A stretch of DNA of 64,000 bases from Pseudomonas khorasanensis (lineage in GTDB: Bacteria; Pseudomonadota; Gammaproteobacteria; Pseudomonadales; Pseudomonadaceae). The stretch spans positions 1-64,000 of the forward strand of contig NZ_JABWQP020000003.1 of NCBI RefSeq assembly GCF_014268505.2. Reading direction: 5' to 3'. A program made the translations under genes and the position numbers. The notes beneath the pieces are model-generated. The model was not told the DNA's origin and did not search any database. It worked only from the letters and a program-made list of their open reading frames with translations. How positions within the stretch are numbered: the stretch's first letter is position 1; each line of letters opens with the position of its first letter. This document shows, one piece after another, positions 37,772 through 48,581 of this stretch.

Positions 37772-39136
37772 CTAGGCCTGCAACGCACCGAGGGTCAGGT
37801 CCAGACACTTGCGTGCTTTTGTAACCAGCTCATCGATCTCCGCTTTGCTGATCACCAGCGGCGGCGCGATGATCATGGTGTCGCCCACGGCGCGCATGAT
37901 CAGGCCGTTGTCGAAGCAGAACTGCCGGCAGATCATGCCGACGCCCTTGCCTTCATAACGCTTGCGCGTGGCCTTGTCCTGCACCAGCTCGATCGCCCCC
38001 AACAGACCGACGCCGCGAACTTCGCCCACCAACGGGTGATCGTTCAGCTCGCGCAGACGTTTCTGCAAATACGGTGCCGTTTCGTTGTGGGCGTTTTCGA
38101 TAATTTTTTCATCACGCAGGATACGGATGTTTTCCAGGCCTACCGCCGCTGCCACCGGGTGGCCGGAATAAGTGAAACCGTGATTGAAGTCGCCGCCCTC
38201 GTTGAGCACCGCGACCACCTCGTCGCGCACGATCAGGCCCCCCATCGGGATGTAACCGGAGGTCAGGCCCTTGGCGATGGTCATCATGTCGGGTTTGAGG
38301 TCGTAGAAATCGCTACCGAACCACTCACCGGTGCGGCCGAAACCACAGATCACTTCGTCCGCCACGAAGAGGATGTCGTACCTGGCGAGGATTTCCTTGA
38401 TGCGCGGCCAGTAGGAGTCGGGCGGAATGATCACGCCGCCGGCGCCCTGAATCGGCTCGGCAATAAAGGCACCGACGTTGTCGACGCCGACTTCGAGAAT
38501 CTTCTCTTCCAGTTGATTGGCCGCCCAGATGCCGAACTCTTCCGGCGTCATGTCGCCACCTTCGGCGAACCAGTACGGTTGGGCGATGTGGACGATGCCC
38601 GGGATCGGCAAGTCGCCCTGCTCGTGCATGTAGGTCATGCCGCCGAGGCTTGCGCCGGCCACGGTGGAGCCGTGATAACCGTTCTTGCGGCTGATGATGA
38701 CTTTCTTGTTCGGCTGACCCTTGATCGCCCAGTAATGGCGGACCATGCGCAACATGGTGTCATTGCCTTCGGAGCCGGAACCGGTGAAGAACACATGATT
38801 CATGCCTTGCGGCGCCACGTCGGCGATCGCCTTGGCCAGTTCCAGCGCCGGCGGGTGGGCGGTCTGGAAGAACAGGTTGTAGTACGGCAGCTCGCGCATC
38901 TGTTTGGCGGCGGCATCGGCCAGCTCATCGCGACCGTAACCGATGGCCACGCACCAGAGCCCGGCCATGCCGTCGAGAATCTTGTTGCCTTCGCTGTCCC
39001 AAAGATAAACGCCCTTGGCGTTGGTAATGATCCGTGGGCCCTTCTCTTTCAGTTGCTTGAAGTCACTGAACGGGGCCAGGTGGTGATCGCTGCTCAGCGC
39101 TTGCCACTCACGGGTTTGCGGGTTGTTGCTGGTCAT
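37772..39136 (-). CDS. spuC: Polyamine:pyruvate aminotransferase SpuC
   Basis: A 454-residue class III PLP aminotransferase that transaminates putrescine (and other diamines) with pyruvate. The PLP lysine is Lys289 in [15 protein letters not shown], with Asp260 in [14 protein letters not shown]. The start at 39136 follows AAGGAG; an upstream in-frame extension overlaps spuB. It starts 57 bases after the spuB stop. Confidence 0.94.
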   Translation of the reverse strand: MTSNNPQTREWQALSSDHHLAPFSDFKQLKEKGPRIITNAKGVYLWDSEGNKILDGMAGLWCVAIGYGRDELADAAAKQMRELPYYNLFFQTAHPPALELAKAIADVAPQGMNHVFFTGSGSEGNDTMLRMVRHYWAIKGQPNKKVIISRKNGYHGSTVAGASLGGMTYMHEQGDLPIPGIVHIAQPYWFAEGGDMTPEEFGIWAANQLEEKILEVGVDNVGAFIAEPIQGAGGVIIPPDSYWPRIKEILARYDILFVADEVICGFGRTGEWFGSDFYDLKPDMMTIAKGLTSGYIPMGGLIVRDEVVAVLNEGGDFNHGFTYSGHPVAAAVGLENIRILRDEKIIENAHNETAPYLQKRLRELNDHPLVGEVRGVGLLGAIELVQDKATRKRYEGKGVGMICRQFCFDNGLIMRAVGDTMIIAPPLVISKAEIDELVTKARKCLDLTLGALQA

Positions 39137-39192
39137 GCCAATTCTCCTTGTTATCGGTGAAGGCGCAGCGGCTGGCCGCCGCGCCGGGCGCA

Positions 39193-40551
39193 TCAGACGG
39201 CGAAGAGCAGGTATTCACGCTCCCAGGAACTGATCACGCGCTTGAAGTTTTCATGTTCGGCCCGCTTGACCGCGACGTAACCCGTGATGAAGGTCTTGCC
39301 CAGGTATTTCTCGACGGTCTTGCTGTTTTCCATGCGCTCCAGGGCGTCTTCGATGGTCAGCGGCAGGCGCAGGTTGCGGCGTTCGTAACCACGGCCGACG
39401 ACCGGTGCGCTCGGGTTGAGGCCTTCGACCATGCCGATGTAACCGCAGAGCAGACTCGCGGCAATCGCCAGATACGGGTTGGCATCGGCGCCCGGCAGGC
39501 GGTTCTCCACACGGCGGTTCTGCGGGCCGGCATCCGGCACACGCAGGCCCACGGTGCGGTTCTCTTCGCCCCACTCGACGTTCACCGGCGCCGAGGTGTC
39601 CGGCAGGAAGCGGCGGAACGAGTTGACGTTCGGTGCGAACAGCGGCAACAGCTCGGGGATCAGTTTCTGCAGACCACCGATGTGGTGCAGGAACAACTGA
39701 CTCATGGTCCCGTCTTCGTTAGAGAAGACGTTCTTGCCGGTCTGAATGTCGATGATGCTCTGGTGCAGGTGCATGGCGCTGCCCGGCTCGCCGGTCATCG
39801 GTTTGGCCATGAACGTCGCTGCCACGTCATGCTTGAGCGCGGCTTCGCGCATGGTGCGCTTGAACACCAGGATCTGGTCGGCCAGCGACAGCGCGTCACC
39901 GTGACGGAAGTTGATTTCCATCTGCGCCGTGCCGTCTTCGTGGATCAGCGTGTCGAGGTCCAGCTCCTGCAGTTCGCACCAGTCGTAAACGTCCTCGAAC
40001 AGCGGATCGAACTCGTTGGCAGCTTCAATGGAGAACGACTGACGACCGATTTCCGGACGGCCCGAGCGGCCGATCGGTGGCTGCAGCGGATAGTCGGGGT
40101 CGTCGCTGCGTTTGGTCAGGTAGAACTCCATCTCCGGCGCCACGATCGGCTGCCAGCCCTTGTCGGCATAGAGTTTGAGGACTTTCTTGAGGACGTTGCG
40201 CGGCGACAGCTCGATCGGGTTGCCTTGCTTGTCGTAGGTGTCGTGGATCACCTGCGCGGTCGGCTCGATGGCCCACGGCACCAGGTAGACGGCGTTCTGG
40301 TCGGGGCGGCAGATCATGTCGATGTCGGCCGGGTCGAGCAGCTCGTAATAGATGTCGTCTTCTACATAGTCGCCAGTCACGGTCTGCAACAGCACGCTTT
40401 CCGGCAGGCGCATGCCCTTTTCGGCGATGAACTTGTTGGTCGGCGAGATCTTGCCCCGGGTGATCCCGGTCAAGTCGGCGATCATGCATTCGACTTCTGT
40501 GATCTTGCGGTCTTTCAACCAATCGGTGAGCTGGTCGAGGTTGTTGCTCAT
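39193..40551 (-). CDS. spuB: Gamma-glutamylpolyamine synthetase SpuB
   Basis: A 452-residue protein of the glutamine synthetase fold. It ligates glutamate to putrescine or related amines using ATP, the first step of the gamma-glutamylation route. It has the catalytic strings [38 protein letters not shown] and [18 protein letters not shown]. It is now the first intact gene of the minus-strand spu operon, because spuA upstream is a relic. Confidence 0.93.
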   Translation of the reverse strand: MSNNLDQLTDWLKDRKITEVECMIADLTGITRGKISPTNKFIAEKGMRLPESVLLQTVTGDYVEDDIYYELLDPADIDMICRPDQNAVYLVPWAIEPTAQVIHDTYDKQGNPIELSPRNVLKKVLKLYADKGWQPIVAPEMEFYLTKRSDDPDYPLQPPIGRSGRPEIGRQSFSIEAANEFDPLFEDVYDWCELQELDLDTLIHEDGTAQMEINFRHGDALSLADQILVFKRTMREAALKHDVAATFMAKPMTGEPGSAMHLHQSIIDIQTGKNVFSNEDGTMSQLFLHHIGGLQKLIPELLPLFAPNVNSFRRFLPDTSAPVNVEWGEENRTVGLRVPDAGPQNRRVENRLPGADANPYLAIAASLLCGYIGMVEGLNPSAPVVGRGYERRNLRLPLTIEDALERMENSKTVEKYLGKTFITGYVAVKRAEHENFKRVISSWEREYLLFAV

Positions 40552-40643
40552 AAATGCCTCTGGGCTGAGTCTCCTGACGTGATGTCAGGCAAGTTTGACG
40601 CCGTAGCGTCGCGTTAAAGGGGGCTTGCTCGCGCAGTGCCGGC

Positions 40644-41012
40644 TTACGCCTGGCACCGCGCATAGACAATGAAAGAGGAGCTTACCTGCCCTTTGCGCTG
40701 GCGTTGCATTTGCTGTGCACTTTCAAGACAACCCGCCAGACGTGCAGAATCACGAGCATGCCGCCGGGTGCGGCACGGGCTTTGGGAGTCAAAGAGTTCT
40801 ATAGTGGAGGGAGACGCCATAAAGCGGATGCTGTGCCCGACGTCCAGAATATCGGACGCTGCCGTTTTGTCGGTTGTTGACGACACTGTCGTCGACAGGC
40901 TGCGCGCCTTGCTGGCTGCGCTACGGACGGATGGATCGCCACTGATGTGATGAGCATGCAGACCGGACTGTTGCGAGCAGTCGGTGATGCCGATTAACGG
41001 CAGGCGAGACAT
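40644..41012 (-). pseudogene. spuA: Truncated relic of spuA (class I glutamine amidotransferase-like, gamma-glutamyl hydrolase)
   Basis: The frame begins MSRLPLIGITDCSQQSGLHA and continues HHISGDPSVRSAAS, which matches the start of SpuA/PuuD-type amidotransferases as I know them (MSRLPLIGVTAC...GLHAYHISGDKY). A later string FMASPSTIELF matches the family's FTGSPSNIEPF. Similarity fades near residue 93, and only about 122 codons remain of about 250. The catalytic GICRG elbow and the later His/Glu are absent. It sits exactly where spuA belongs, between spuI and spuB and on the spuB strand. It is therefore a decayed gene, not a functional enzyme. No frameshift is needed to see it; the 3' half has been deleted. 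Confidence 0.75.
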
Positions 41013-41290
41013 GAAGCACCCCGGTATTATTGCTGTTATGGGTTTGACCGGAGCTTAGCCTTGTTCATTTTTTTACACAACACCCCCGTAAAAAATACAA
41101 CACGGCCTGCTCAAGCCTGCGGCTGACCGATGTTCAAGGCGCGAAAAAACGCCCCAAAGTGCCCCATAAATGCCCTCGAAGCGCTTTTTCGGGGCAAAAA
41201 AGGCCTTGCTTGACTTCGGCAGGCCGTTCGGGTTGACTGAAACCAGAAAAGATCAATGATTGATATTTTTAACAACAAAGGTGTTGCATC

Positions 41291-42667
41291 ATGTCGGTAC
41301 CCCCGCGTGCCGTTCAGCTCAACGAAGCGAACGCGTTCCTTAAGGAACATCCTGAGGTTCTGTACGTTGACCTTCTGATTGCGGATATGAATGGTGTGGT
41401 GCGCGGCAAGCGCATCGAACGCACCAGCCTCCACAAGGTTTACGAGAAAGGCATCAACCTGCCGGCCTCTCTATTTGCTCTGGATATCAACGGTTCCACG
41501 GTGGAAAGCACCGGCCTGGGCCTGGACATCGGCGACGCCGATCGAATCTGCTATCCAATCCCCGACACCCTGTGCAATGAGCCATGGCAGAAGCGCCCCA
41601 CCGCGCAACTGTTGATGACCATGCACGAACTCGAAGGCGACCCGTTCTTCGCCGATCCGCGTGAAGTGCTGCGCCAGGTCGTGACCAAGTTCGATGAACT
41701 GGGCCTGACCATCTGCGCCGCGTTCGAACTCGAGTTCTACCTGATCGACCAGGAAAACGTGAACGGCCGTCCACAGCCGCCACGCTCGCCGATCTCCGGT
41801 AAACGTCCGCATTCGACTCAGGTCTACCTGATCGACGACCTCGACGAATACGTCGACTGTCTGCAGGACATTCTGGAAGGCGCGAAAGAGCAAGGCATTC
41901 CCGCCGATGCCATCGTCAAGGAAAGTGCCCCGGCGCAGTTCGAAGTGAACCTGCACCATGTGGCCGACCCGATCAAGGCGTGCGACTACGCGGTACTGCT
42001 CAAGCGTCTGATCAAGAACATCGCTTACGACCATGAAATGGACACCACCTTCATGGCCAAGCCGTACCCGGGCCAGGCAGGCAACGGTCTGCATGTTCAC
42101 ATTTCGATTCTGGATAAAGAAGGCAAAAACATTTTTGCCAGCGAGGATCCCGAGCAGAACGCCGCGCTGCGTCACGCGATCGGCGGTGTGCTCGAGACCC
42201 TGCCCGCGCAGATGGCTTTCCTCTGCCCGAACGTCAACTCGTACCGTCGCTTCGGCGCGCAGTTCTACGTACCGAACTCGCCGTGCTGGGGCCTGGACAA
42301 CCGCACCGTGGCGATCCGCGTACCGACCGGTTCTGCCGATGCCGTGCGTATCGAGCACCGCGTGGCCGGTGCCGACGCCAACCCGTACCTGCTGATGGCT
42401 TCGGTATTGGCTGGCGTGCACCACGGTCTGGTCAACAAGATCGAACCGGGCGCGCCCGTCGAGGGCAACAGCTACGAGCAGAACGAACAAAGCCTGCCGA
42501 ACAACTTGCGCGATGCCCTGCGTGAGCTGGACGACAGCGAAGTGATGGCCAAGTACATCGATCCGAAGTACATCGATATCTTCGTCGCCTGCAAGGAAAG
42601 CGAGCTGGAGGAGTTCGAACACTCCATCTCCGACCTTGAGTACAACTGGTATCTGCATACCGTTTAA
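41291..42667 (+). CDS. spuI: Gamma-glutamylpolyamine synthetase SpuI
   Basis: A 458-residue glutamine-synthetase-family enzyme, paralogous to spuB and divergent from it. It has FELEFYLIDQENV, QFEVNLHHVADP, GLHVHISILD and [16 protein letters not shown], covering the ATP and glutamate sites. It probably gamma-glutamylates diamines. The 278-base gap to the spuA relic contains no gene; a weak TTGACT box lies at 41233-41238, not followed by a convincing -10. A terminator follows the stop. Confidence 0.93.
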   Translation: MSVPPRAVQLNEANAFLKEHPEVLYVDLLIADMNGVVRGKRIERTSLHKVYEKGINLPASLFALDINGSTVESTGLGLDIGDADRICYPIPDTLCNEPWQKRPTAQLLMTMHELEGDPFFADPREVLRQVVTKFDELGLTICAAFELEFYLIDQENVNGRPQPPRSPISGKRPHSTQVYLIDDLDEYVDCLQDILEGAKEQGIPADAIVKESAPAQFEVNLHHVADPIKACDYAVLLKRLIKNIAYDHEMDTTFMAKPYPGQAGNGLHVHISILDKEGKNIFASEDPEQNAALRHAIGGVLETLPAQMAFLCPNVNSYRRFGAQFYVPNSPCWGLDNRTVAIRVPTGSADAVRIEHRVAGADANPYLLMASVLAGVHHGLVNKIEPGAPVEGNSYEQNEQSLPNNLRDALRELDDSEVMAKYIDPKYIDIFVACKESELEEFEHSISDLEYNWYLHTV

Positions 42668-42683
42668 GCGGGTTGCAGTAATA

Positions 42684-42722
42684 AAAAGCGCTGCCGGCTA
42701 TTTCAGCCCGCAGCGCTTTTTT
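42684..42722 (+). terminator. Rho-independent terminator after spuI
   Basis: An 11-bp perfect stem AAAAGCGCTGC / GCAGCGCTTTT with a 15-base loop, ending in a run of T. Confidence 0.93.
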
Positions 42723-42739
42723 GTACCCGCCTGCGGCGG

Positions 42740-42830
42740 ATCGCTGGCAAGCCAGCTCCCACAGGGTTCTGTTGTGTACTCAAATTCTGTGTTCGACACA
42801 GATCACTGTGGGAGCTGGCTTGCCAGCGAT
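42740..42830. repeat. REP doublet of a third type (GTGGGAGCTGGC)
   Basis: Inverted units ATCGCTGGCAAGCCAGCTCC and its reverse complement at 42740-42762 and 42808-42830. The stem sequence CTGGC-TTGCCAG differs from the GAGC class found elsewhere in the window. It lies between spuI and the TetR gene. Confidence 0.88.
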
Positions 42831-42894
42831 GGTGGCCGACAAGACAACACACAAACCGGCTCGTACAATGCCCGCTGCCCCGCAGGAGACTTCC

Positions 42895-43527
42895 ATGACG
42901 CGTCCCGCCCCCGTCCGCAAACCCCGTGCCCGCAGCCAGGCGCGCATCGATTCGATACTCGACGCCGCGCGTACGCTGATGGCAGCCGAGGGTGTGGCCA
43001 GCCTGTCGATCTACAGCGTGGCCGAGCGCGCGCAGATTCCGCCCTCCTCCGTTTACCATTTCTTCGCCAGCGTACCGGCGCTGCTCGAAGCGTTGACGGC
43101 CGATGTGCACGCGGCGTTTCGTGCCTGCCTGCAGGCGCCGATCGATCACGATGCGTTGCGAGACTGGCGCGATCTGTCGCGACTGGTCGAACAACGCATG
43201 CTGGAGATTTACGCCGAAGACGCCGCGGCGCGTCAGCTGATTCTTGCGCAGCACGGGCTCACCGAAGTCACCCAGGCCGACCGCCAGCATGATTTGGAGC
43301 TGGGCGAACTGATGCATAAGCTGTTCGATCACCATTTCGAACTGCCGAGACTGCCGGACGACGTCGATGTGTTTGCCCTGGCGATGGAGTTGGGCGATCG
43401 GGTGTATGCGCGCTCGGTGCAGCAACACGGGCAGATCACCCCGCGCATGGCCGAAGAAGGGATGCGGGTGTTTGATGCTTACATTGGTCTGTATCTGCCG
43501 CCGTATCTGCCGAAGAGAAGTCTCTAG
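42895..43527 (+). CDS. TetR-family transcriptional regulator
   Basis: A 210-residue protein with a TetR_N helix-turn-helix (about residues 15-62: IDSILDAARTLMAAEGVASLS, PPSSVYHFFASVPALL) and an all-helical ligand domain. The start at 42895 follows CAGGAG; upstream in-frame codons run through the REP doublet. It faces the ssu operon across a shared terminator, so it need not regulate it. The ligand is unknown. Confidence 0.9.
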   Translation: MTRPAPVRKPRARSQARIDSILDAARTLMAAEGVASLSIYSVAERAQIPPSSVYHFFASVPALLEALTADVHAAFRACLQAPIDHDALRDWRDLSRLVEQRMLEIYAEDAAARQLILAQHGLTEVTQADRQHDLELGELMHKLFDHHFELPRLPDDVDVFALAMELGDRVYARSVQQHGQITPRMAEEGMRVFDAYIGLYLPPYLPKRSL

Positions 43528-43542
43528 CGCACTCACTGCCCC

Positions 43543-43607
43543 TTCGCGAGCAGGCTCGCTCCCACATTTGAAATGCGGTCCTCTGTGGGAGCGAGCCTGC
43601 TCGCGAA
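43543..43607. repeat. REP doublet (GTGGGAGCGAGC type)
   Basis: Inverted units at 43543-43565 and 43585-43607, with a 19-base loop, right after the TetR stop. Confidence 0.9.
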
Positions 43608-43635
43608 GGCCGCACCGCCGGTTTCAAGCCAGGCA

Positions 43636-43671
43636 CAAAAAACCCCGAAGGGCTCACGCCGTTCGGGGTTT
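43636..43671. terminator. Terminator shared by the TetR gene and the ssu operon
   Basis: A perfect ten-pair stem AAACCCCGAA / TTCGGGGTTT with a 12-base loop. The A-run on the left becomes a T-run for minus-strand transcripts, so it mainly ends the ssu operon. Confidence 0.85.
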
Positions 43672-43687
43672 GTCGTTTCTCACCGGC

Positions 43688-43903
43688 TCACAACTTGGCG
43701 ATCGACACCTCGGTGGATTTCACGAAGGCAATCACTTCGCTACCGACCACCAGTTCCAGCTCCTTGACCGAACGCGTGGTGATCACCGAAGTGACGATAC
43801 CCGAAGCGGTCTGCACGTCGATTTCCGACAGCACGTCGCCGAGAACGATTTCCTTGATCGAGCCTTTGAACTGGTTGCGTACGTTGATGGCTTTGATAGT
43901 CAT
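43688..43903 (-). CDS. ssuF: Molybdopterin-binding (Mop/TOBE) protein SsuF
   Basis: A 71-residue single TOBE/Mop domain (MTIKAINVRNQFKGSIKEIV, IVTSVITTRSVKELELVVGS) of the kind that binds molybdate or acts as a small oxoanion-binding protein. It is the last gene of ssuEADCBF, where pseudomonads place ssuF, needed for growth on some sulfonates and sulfate esters. The start at 43903 is chosen because the following residues begin the Mop fold and CAGGAAT lies upstream. Confidence 0.9.
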   Translation of the reverse strand: MTIKAINVRNQFKGSIKEIVLGDVLSEIDVQTASGIVTSVITTRSVKELELVVGSEVIAFVKSTEVSIAKL

Positions 43904-43932
43904 GGCGTTCATTCCTGTCATAGATAAGTGAG

Positions 43933-44739
43933 TCATTGCGCCCAACGCAGTTGCGCGGGCAGGGGTGAAACGGGGTCCGGCGCCGGCGGTTCGCCGGGCA
44001 GGGAAAGCACACGGTTGAGCACTTCGGTTTCCAGGGCGGCGAGTCGATGCGAGCCGCGTACCCGAGGGCGTGGCAACTCGACGTGCAGGTCGAGGCCGAC
44101 TTCGCCGTCCTCGATCAGAATCACGCGGTCGGCAATCGCTACCGCTTCGCTGACGTCATGGGTCACCAGCAGCACCGTGAAACCGTGCTGCTGCCACAAA
44201 CGCTCGATCAGTTGTTGCATCTCGATGCGGGTCAGCGCATCCAGCGCGCCCAGCGGCTCGTCGAGCAGCAGCAGACGCGGCTGATGAATCAGCGCCCGTG
44301 CCAGCGCGACCCGCTGCTTCTGCCCACCGGACAACGCGGCGGGCCACTCATCGGCGCGATCCGCCAGACCCACCGCGTCCAGTGCGTCCAGCGCCTGCTG
44401 GCGCCAGTTGCCCTTGAGACCGAGGCCGACGTTGTCGATGATTTTTTTCCACGGCAGCAGACGCGCCTCCTGAAACATCAATCGCGTGTCGTCCCGCGCA
44501 TCGCCAAGCGGCGCCGAGCCGGCGAGCAGGTCGCCGCCAGTCGGTTGATCGAGGCCGGCAAGCAAACGCAGGAACGTGCTCTTGCCACAGCCGCTGCGCC
44601 CGACCACGGCGACGAATTGTCCCGCCGGAATGTGCAGATCGATATCGCGCAGCACCTGGCGTGAGCCGAAGGTTTTCCGCAGGTTACGCACCCCCAGCGG
44701 AATTCCGCGCAGCAGGCGTGGAGGTTGTTGAGCGGTCAT
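43933..44739 (-). CDS. ssuB: Sulfonate ABC transporter ATPase SsuB
   Basis: A 268-residue ATPase with Walker [10 protein letters not shown], signature [16 protein letters not shown], Walker [13 protein letters not shown] and H-loop VTHDVSEA. The start at 44739 overlaps the ssuC stop by ATGA (44736-44739), indicating translational coupling. It drives aliphatic sulfonate uptake with SsuC and SsuA. Confidence 0.95.
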   Translation of the reverse strand: MTAQQPPRLLRGIPLGVRNLRKTFGSRQVLRDIDLHIPAGQFVAVVGRSGCGKSTFLRLLAGLDQPTGGDLLAGSAPLGDARDDTRLMFQEARLLPWKKIIDNVGLGLKGNWRQQALDALDAVGLADRADEWPAALSGGQKQRVALARALIHQPRLLLLDEPLGALDALTRIEMQQLIERLWQQHGFTVLLVTHDVSEAVAIADRVILIEDGEVGLDLHVELPRPRVRGSHRLAALETEVLNRVLSLPGEPPAPDPVSPLPAQLRWAQ

Positions 44740-45518
44740 GCCGCACCTCCCTTGGCAACTTGATAAGCCGGATGCCAGCGCAACCACACGCGCTCAAGTC
44801 CGCGGGCCGCGAGGTCGGCGAGCTTGCCCAGCACCGCGTAAAGCAGGATCGCCAGCACCACCACGTCGGTCTGCAAAAACTCGCGAGCATTCATCGCCAG
44901 ATAGCCGATGCCGGAGCTGGCCGAGATGGTTTCGGCGACGATCAGCGTCAGCCACATGAAGCCCAGCGCAAAACGCACGCCGACCAGAATCGATGGCAGC
45001 GCGCCCGGCAGAATCACTTGCCAGAACAGGCTGAAACCGCTCAAACCATAACTGCGCGCCATCTCCACCAGCGCCGGATCAACGTTGCGGATGCCGTGGT
45101 AGGTGTTGAGGTAAATCGGGAACAACGTGCCCAGCGCCACCAGAAAAATCTTCGCTGACTCATCGATGCCGAACCAAAGGATCACCAGTGGAATCAGCGC
45201 AAGATGCGGCACGTTGCGGATCATTTGCACCGAACTGTCGAGCAGGCGTTCGCCCCACTTCGACAGGCCGGTGATAAAGCCCAGCACCAGGCCGATGCTG
45301 CCGCCGAGGGTGAAGCCCAGTGCCGCGCGCCAACCGCTGATGGCCAGGTGCGTCCAGATCTCGCCGCTGCGCACCAAGTTTGCGCCGGCCTCGATCACCG
45401 CCACCGGCGCCGGCAGAATCCGTGTCGACAACCAGCCCGCCGACACCGACAACTGCCACACCGCCAGCAGCAACACCGGCAACGCCCAGGGCGCCAGGCT
45501 GTGGATAAGTTTCTTCAT
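44736..45518 (-). CDS. ssuC: Sulfonate ABC transporter permease SsuC
   Basis: A 260-residue inner-membrane protein with six helices and the coupling loop [20 protein letters not shown]. The family is the SsuC/TauC type, in place within the ssu operon between ssuD and ssuB. Confidence 0.95.
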   Translation of the reverse strand: MKKLIHSLAPWALPVLLLAVWQLSVSAGWLSTRILPAPVAVIEAGANLVRSGEIWTHLAISGWRAALGFTLGGSIGLVLGFITGLSKWGERLLDSSVQMIRNVPHLALIPLVILWFGIDESAKIFLVALGTLFPIYLNTYHGIRNVDPALVEMARSYGLSGFSLFWQVILPGALPSILVGVRFALGFMWLTLIVAETISASSGIGYLAMNAREFLQTDVVVLAILLYAVLGKLADLAARGLERVWLRWHPAYQVAKGGAA

Positions 45519-45527
45519 GGTCGCACC

Positions 45528-46676
45528 TCAGCTCTGCGACGCGGCTTTGGGCAGGATGTCGTTGGCGACCATCTCGCCGAACGGGCTGACGTAACCGGCG
45601 CTCTTCGGCAGTTCCGGCCGCTCGACGTCGAGGTGCGGGAACAGCAATTCGGCGACGCGGTAGGATTCTTCGAGGTGTGGATAACCGGAGAAGATGAAAG
45701 TGTCGATGCCCAGATCCGCGTATTCCTTGACGCGAGCGGCCACGGTCGGGCCATCGCCGACCAGCGCCGTACCGGCACCACCACGTACCAGACCGACGCC
45801 GGCCCAGAGGTTGGGGCTGACTTCGAGGTTGTCGCGGCTGCCGCCGTGCAGCGCGGCCATGCGTTGCTGGCCGACCGAATCGAAGCGCGCCAGCGAGGCT
45901 TGAGCACGGGCAATGGTGTCGTCGTCCAGGTGCGAAATCAGGCGATCCGCCGCTTGCCAGGCTTCGGCATTGGTTTCACGCACAATCACATGCAGACGAA
46001 TGCCGAAACGCACGGTGCGCCCGAGCTTGGCGGCCTTGGCTCGCACTTGCGCAATCTTCTCGGCGACGGCTGCCGGTGGCTCGCCCCAGGTCAGAACCAT
46101 CTCGACCTGTTCGGCAGCCAGATCCTGCGCGGCTTCTGAAGACCCCCCGAAATACAAAGGCGGACGCGGTTGCTGGATCGGCGGATAGAGCAATTTGGCG
46201 CCCTTCACGCTGATGTGCTCGCCATCGTAATCAACGGTTTCGCCTTCCAGCACACGGCGCCAGATGCGGGTAAATTCCACTGAGGCCTGATAGCGTTCTT
46301 CGTGGCTGAGGAACAGACCGTCACCGGCCAGCTCTTCCGGATCACCGCCGGTGACCAGATTGAACAACGCACGCCCACCAGACAAACGATCCAGCGTGGC
46401 TGCCTGCCGCGCGGCCACTGTCGGGGAAATGATCCCGGGGCGCAGGGCAACGAGAAATTTCAGGCGCTGAGTCACCGGAATCAGTGACGCCGCCACCAGC
46501 CAGGAATCTTCGCAAGAGCGTCCGGTGGGAATCAGCACACCGCCGAACCCCAGACGATCCGCCGCTTGCGCGACCTGTTGCAGATAACCGTGATCGACAG
46601 CGCGGGCACCTTCAGCGGTGCCAAGGTAATGGCCGTCGCCGTGGGTAGGCAGGAACCAGAAAATATTGAGGCTCAT
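45528..46676 (-). CDS. ssuD: FMNH2-dependent alkanesulfonate monooxygenase SsuD
   Basis: A 382-residue TIM-barrel enzyme that desulfonates C2-C10 alkanesulfonates to aldehyde and sulfite, using reduced FMN from SsuE. The string [20 protein letters not shown] is the family N-terminus, with the substrate-site [10 protein letters not shown] and the loop [11 protein letters not shown]. It lies nine bases upstream of ssuC. Confidence 0.97.
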   Translation of the reverse strand: MSLNIFWFLPTHGDGHYLGTAEGARAVDHGYLQQVAQAADRLGFGGVLIPTGRSCEDSWLVAASLIPVTQRLKFLVALRPGIISPTVAARQAATLDRLSGGRALFNLVTGGDPEELAGDGLFLSHEERYQASVEFTRIWRRVLEGETVDYDGEHISVKGAKLLYPPIQQPRPPLYFGGSSEAAQDLAAEQVEMVLTWGEPPAAVAEKIAQVRAKAAKLGRTVRFGIRLHVIVRETNAEAWQAADRLISHLDDDTIARAQASLARFDSVGQQRMAALHGGSRDNLEVSPNLWAGVGLVRGGAGTALVGDGPTVAARVKEYADLGIDTFIFSGYPHLEESYRVAELLFPHLDVERPELPKSAGYVSPFGEMVANDILPKAASQS

Positions 46677-46701
46677 GGAGTGGTGTCCTTGGGGATTCGA
46701 A

Positions 46702-47667
46702 TTACCGGGCGTTGGCCACAGCGGCCGCAGGGGTCCAGATCACGTCCTTGATGCTCAACGGCTTGGGAATCAGCTTGAGCTGGTAGAACGTGTCGGCGAT
46801 TTTTTGTTGCGCGGCGACCACTTCCGGGGTCAGGAACAGCGCGCCGTAACCCTGGCGTTTCACCGAAGTCAGGGTGATGTCCGCTGACAGGCCGAGCAGC
46901 GGCGCGACCTGACGGGTCACGTCTTCGGGATTGGCTTGCGACCACTCGCCCACCGCGCGCACTTCGTCGACGAGGGTCTTGATCACCTCGGGATTTTTCT
47001 GCGCGTAAGGTTTGGTCGCGAGATAGAACTGGTGGTTGTCGACGATGCCTTTGCCATCGCGCAAGGTGCGCGCCTGCAATTGCTGCTCGGCGGCGGCCTG
47101 GTACGGATCCCAGATGACCCAGGCATCGACGCTGCCACGTTCAAACGCGGCGCGGGCATCGGCCGGCGGCAGGAATACGGTCTGGATATCGCTGTATTTG
47201 AGGCCGGCATCTTCCAGCGCACGCACCAGCAGGTAGTGAACGTTGGAGCCTTTGTTCAGGGCGATTTTCCTGCCCTTGAGATCGGCCACCGATTTGACCG
47301 GTGAGTCTTTCGGCACGAGGATCGCTTCACTGTTCGGCGCGGGCGGCTCGTAGGCAACGTAGAGCAGATCGGCGCCAGCTGCCTGAGCGAAGACCGGCGG
47401 GGTTTCGCCCGTCACGCCGAAGTCGATTGAACCGACGTTCAAGCCTTCGAGCAGTTGCGGGCCACCGGGGAATTCAGTCCACTGCACATCGACGCCTTGC
47501 GCGGCGAGACGTTTTTCCAGAGTGCCTTTGGCCTTGAGCAGCACCAGCGTGCCGTATTTCTGATAACCGATCCGCAATGTCTCGGCTTGAGCTTGAGTGA
47601 TGGCGCCGAAGGTGACAGCCGCAGCAAACAGAGCGACCAGACCACGACGCAAAAATACAGTGCGCAT
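46702..47667 (-). CDS. ssuA: Sulfonate-binding protein SsuA
   Basis: A 321-residue periplasmic protein with a signal peptide ending QAQA at about residue 29, then [20 protein letters not shown] and [20 protein letters not shown], typical of SsuA. The start at 47667 follows GGAGAGC; an upstream in-frame codon is less likely. It captures aliphatic sulfonates for SsuCB. Confidence 0.95.
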   Translation of the reverse strand: MRTVFLRRGLVALFAAAVTFGAITQAQAETLRIGYQKYGTLVLLKAKGTLEKRLAAQGVDVQWTEFPGGPQLLEGLNVGSIDFGVTGETPPVFAQAAGADLLYVAYEPPAPNSEAILVPKDSPVKSVADLKGRKIALNKGSNVHYLLVRALEDAGLKYSDIQTVFLPPADARAAFERGSVDAWVIWDPYQAAAEQQLQARTLRDGKGIVDNHQFYLATKPYAQKNPEVIKTLVDEVRAVGEWSQANPEDVTRQVAPLLGLSADITLTSVKRQGYGALFLTPEVVAAQQKIADTFYQLKLIPKPLSIKDVIWTPAAAVANAR

Positions 47668-47767
47668 AACGCTCTCCTTTTTGCTGTTGGGTGTTGGCTG
47701 CACCTGCTTGCCCGTTGGCGGGCGAGTAAGGCGAGTCCTTCAAATTCAGACGTGACGCAAAACCGGA

Positions 47768-48361
47768 TCAAATGCTCCAGCGAGCACTCAACAAACGTTC
47801 GTTCAACAGGCCCGGCTCCAGCGGTTTCGGCCGGCGCGCCATGGCGCCGATGAACTGGCCCAGCGCCTCGTGCAACCGCTGCTCCAGCGCCGGCGCAAGT
47901 TGCGCAGCAGAACTGCCCTCGCCGTAAGCGATCTGGCTGTCCTCGGCGAAAATCCCCTGGAGCATTTCCTGGGCTTTAAGAGCCGACAGCACGGGCTTGA
48001 GTGCGTAATCGACCACCAGCATGTGGGCGATGCTGCCGCCCGTGGCCATCGGCAAGACAACCTTGTGGCTCAAGGCACGCTCGGGCAACAGGTCGAGCAA
48101 AGTCTTCAGCGCACCGGAAAACGACGCCTTGTACACCGGCGTGGCGATGAGCAGGCCATCGGCGTTTTCAATCTGTTGCAACAGGTCGAGGACCTTAGGG
48201 CTGTCGAAGCGGGCATGAAGCAAATCTTCGGCCGGGAAGTCCCGCACCTGATAACTCACCACTTCCACCCCTTGCTGCTGCAACCAGCGTTGCGAACGCT
48301 CCAGCAGCACCCCGGAGCGGGAGCGCAGACTGGGACTGCCACCGAGTGAGACGACCAGCAT
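47768..48361 (-). CDS. ssuE: NAD(P)H-dependent FMN reductase SsuE
   Basis: A 197-residue flavodoxin-like reductase ([54 protein letters not shown]) that supplies FMNH2 to SsuD. The start at 48361 follows AAGGAAT. It is the first gene of the ssu operon, separated from lsfA by a terminator and a REP doublet. Confidence 0.95.
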   Translation of the reverse strand: MLVVSLGGSPSLRSRSGVLLERSQRWLQQQGVEVVSYQVRDFPAEDLLHARFDSPKVLDLLQQIENADGLLIATPVYKASFSGALKTLLDLLPERALSHKVVLPMATGGSIAHMLVVDYALKPVLSALKAQEMLQGIFAEDSQIAYGEGSSAAQLAPALEQRLHEALGQFIGAMARRPKPLEPGLLNERLLSARWSI

Positions 48362-48424
48362 TGCAGATTCCTTCAAGCGTTACCGGCGATTCGCGGGCTG
48401 CGATCTCGCTTCATTGGTAGTGAC

Positions 48425-48480
48425 CTTACCAGTTGATTCATATATCCATAAATCATATTTATTCATTTGGTTATTCGTTT
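48425..48480 (-). promoter_or_regulatory. AT-rich upstream region of ssuE
   Basis: The 56 bases are strikingly AT-rich in a GC-rich chromosome and contain GGATATATG (minus strand, 48439-48447). The same 9-mer occurs upstream of tauA at 51165-51173. A sulfur-starvation activator site (CysB or similar) is inferred. Confidence 0.5.
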
Positions 48481-48511
48481 TAGAGATATGCGTTGCGGCG
48501 CTTTTCGGACG

Positions 48512-48534
48512 AAAAAAAGGCCGTCGAAACGGCC
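48512..48534 (-). terminator. Terminator after lsfA
   Basis: Minus strand GGCCGT / ACGGCC stem with a TTCG tetraloop and seven T (48512-48518). It separates lsfA from the ssu operon. Confidence 0.85.
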
Positions 48535-48581
48535 GAAATTCCCCTGCTTGTGTTCTAGCTTGTATTGACCGAACTGACGCC

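Noticed and set aside
40644..41012. A functional new small protein instead of a spuA relic
   Set aside because: The N-terminus and a second string match the SpuA family and the position is the spuA slot; a new protein would not be expected to share them.
41013..41290. A clear sigma-70 promoter for spuI
   Set aside because: TTGACT at 41233-41238 is followed at the right distance only by ATGATT, too weak to call.
42721..42894. N-terminal extension of the TetR gene
   Set aside because: The upstream codons read through the REP doublet; the ATG at 42895 has a good Shine-Dalgarno and gives a standard TetR length.
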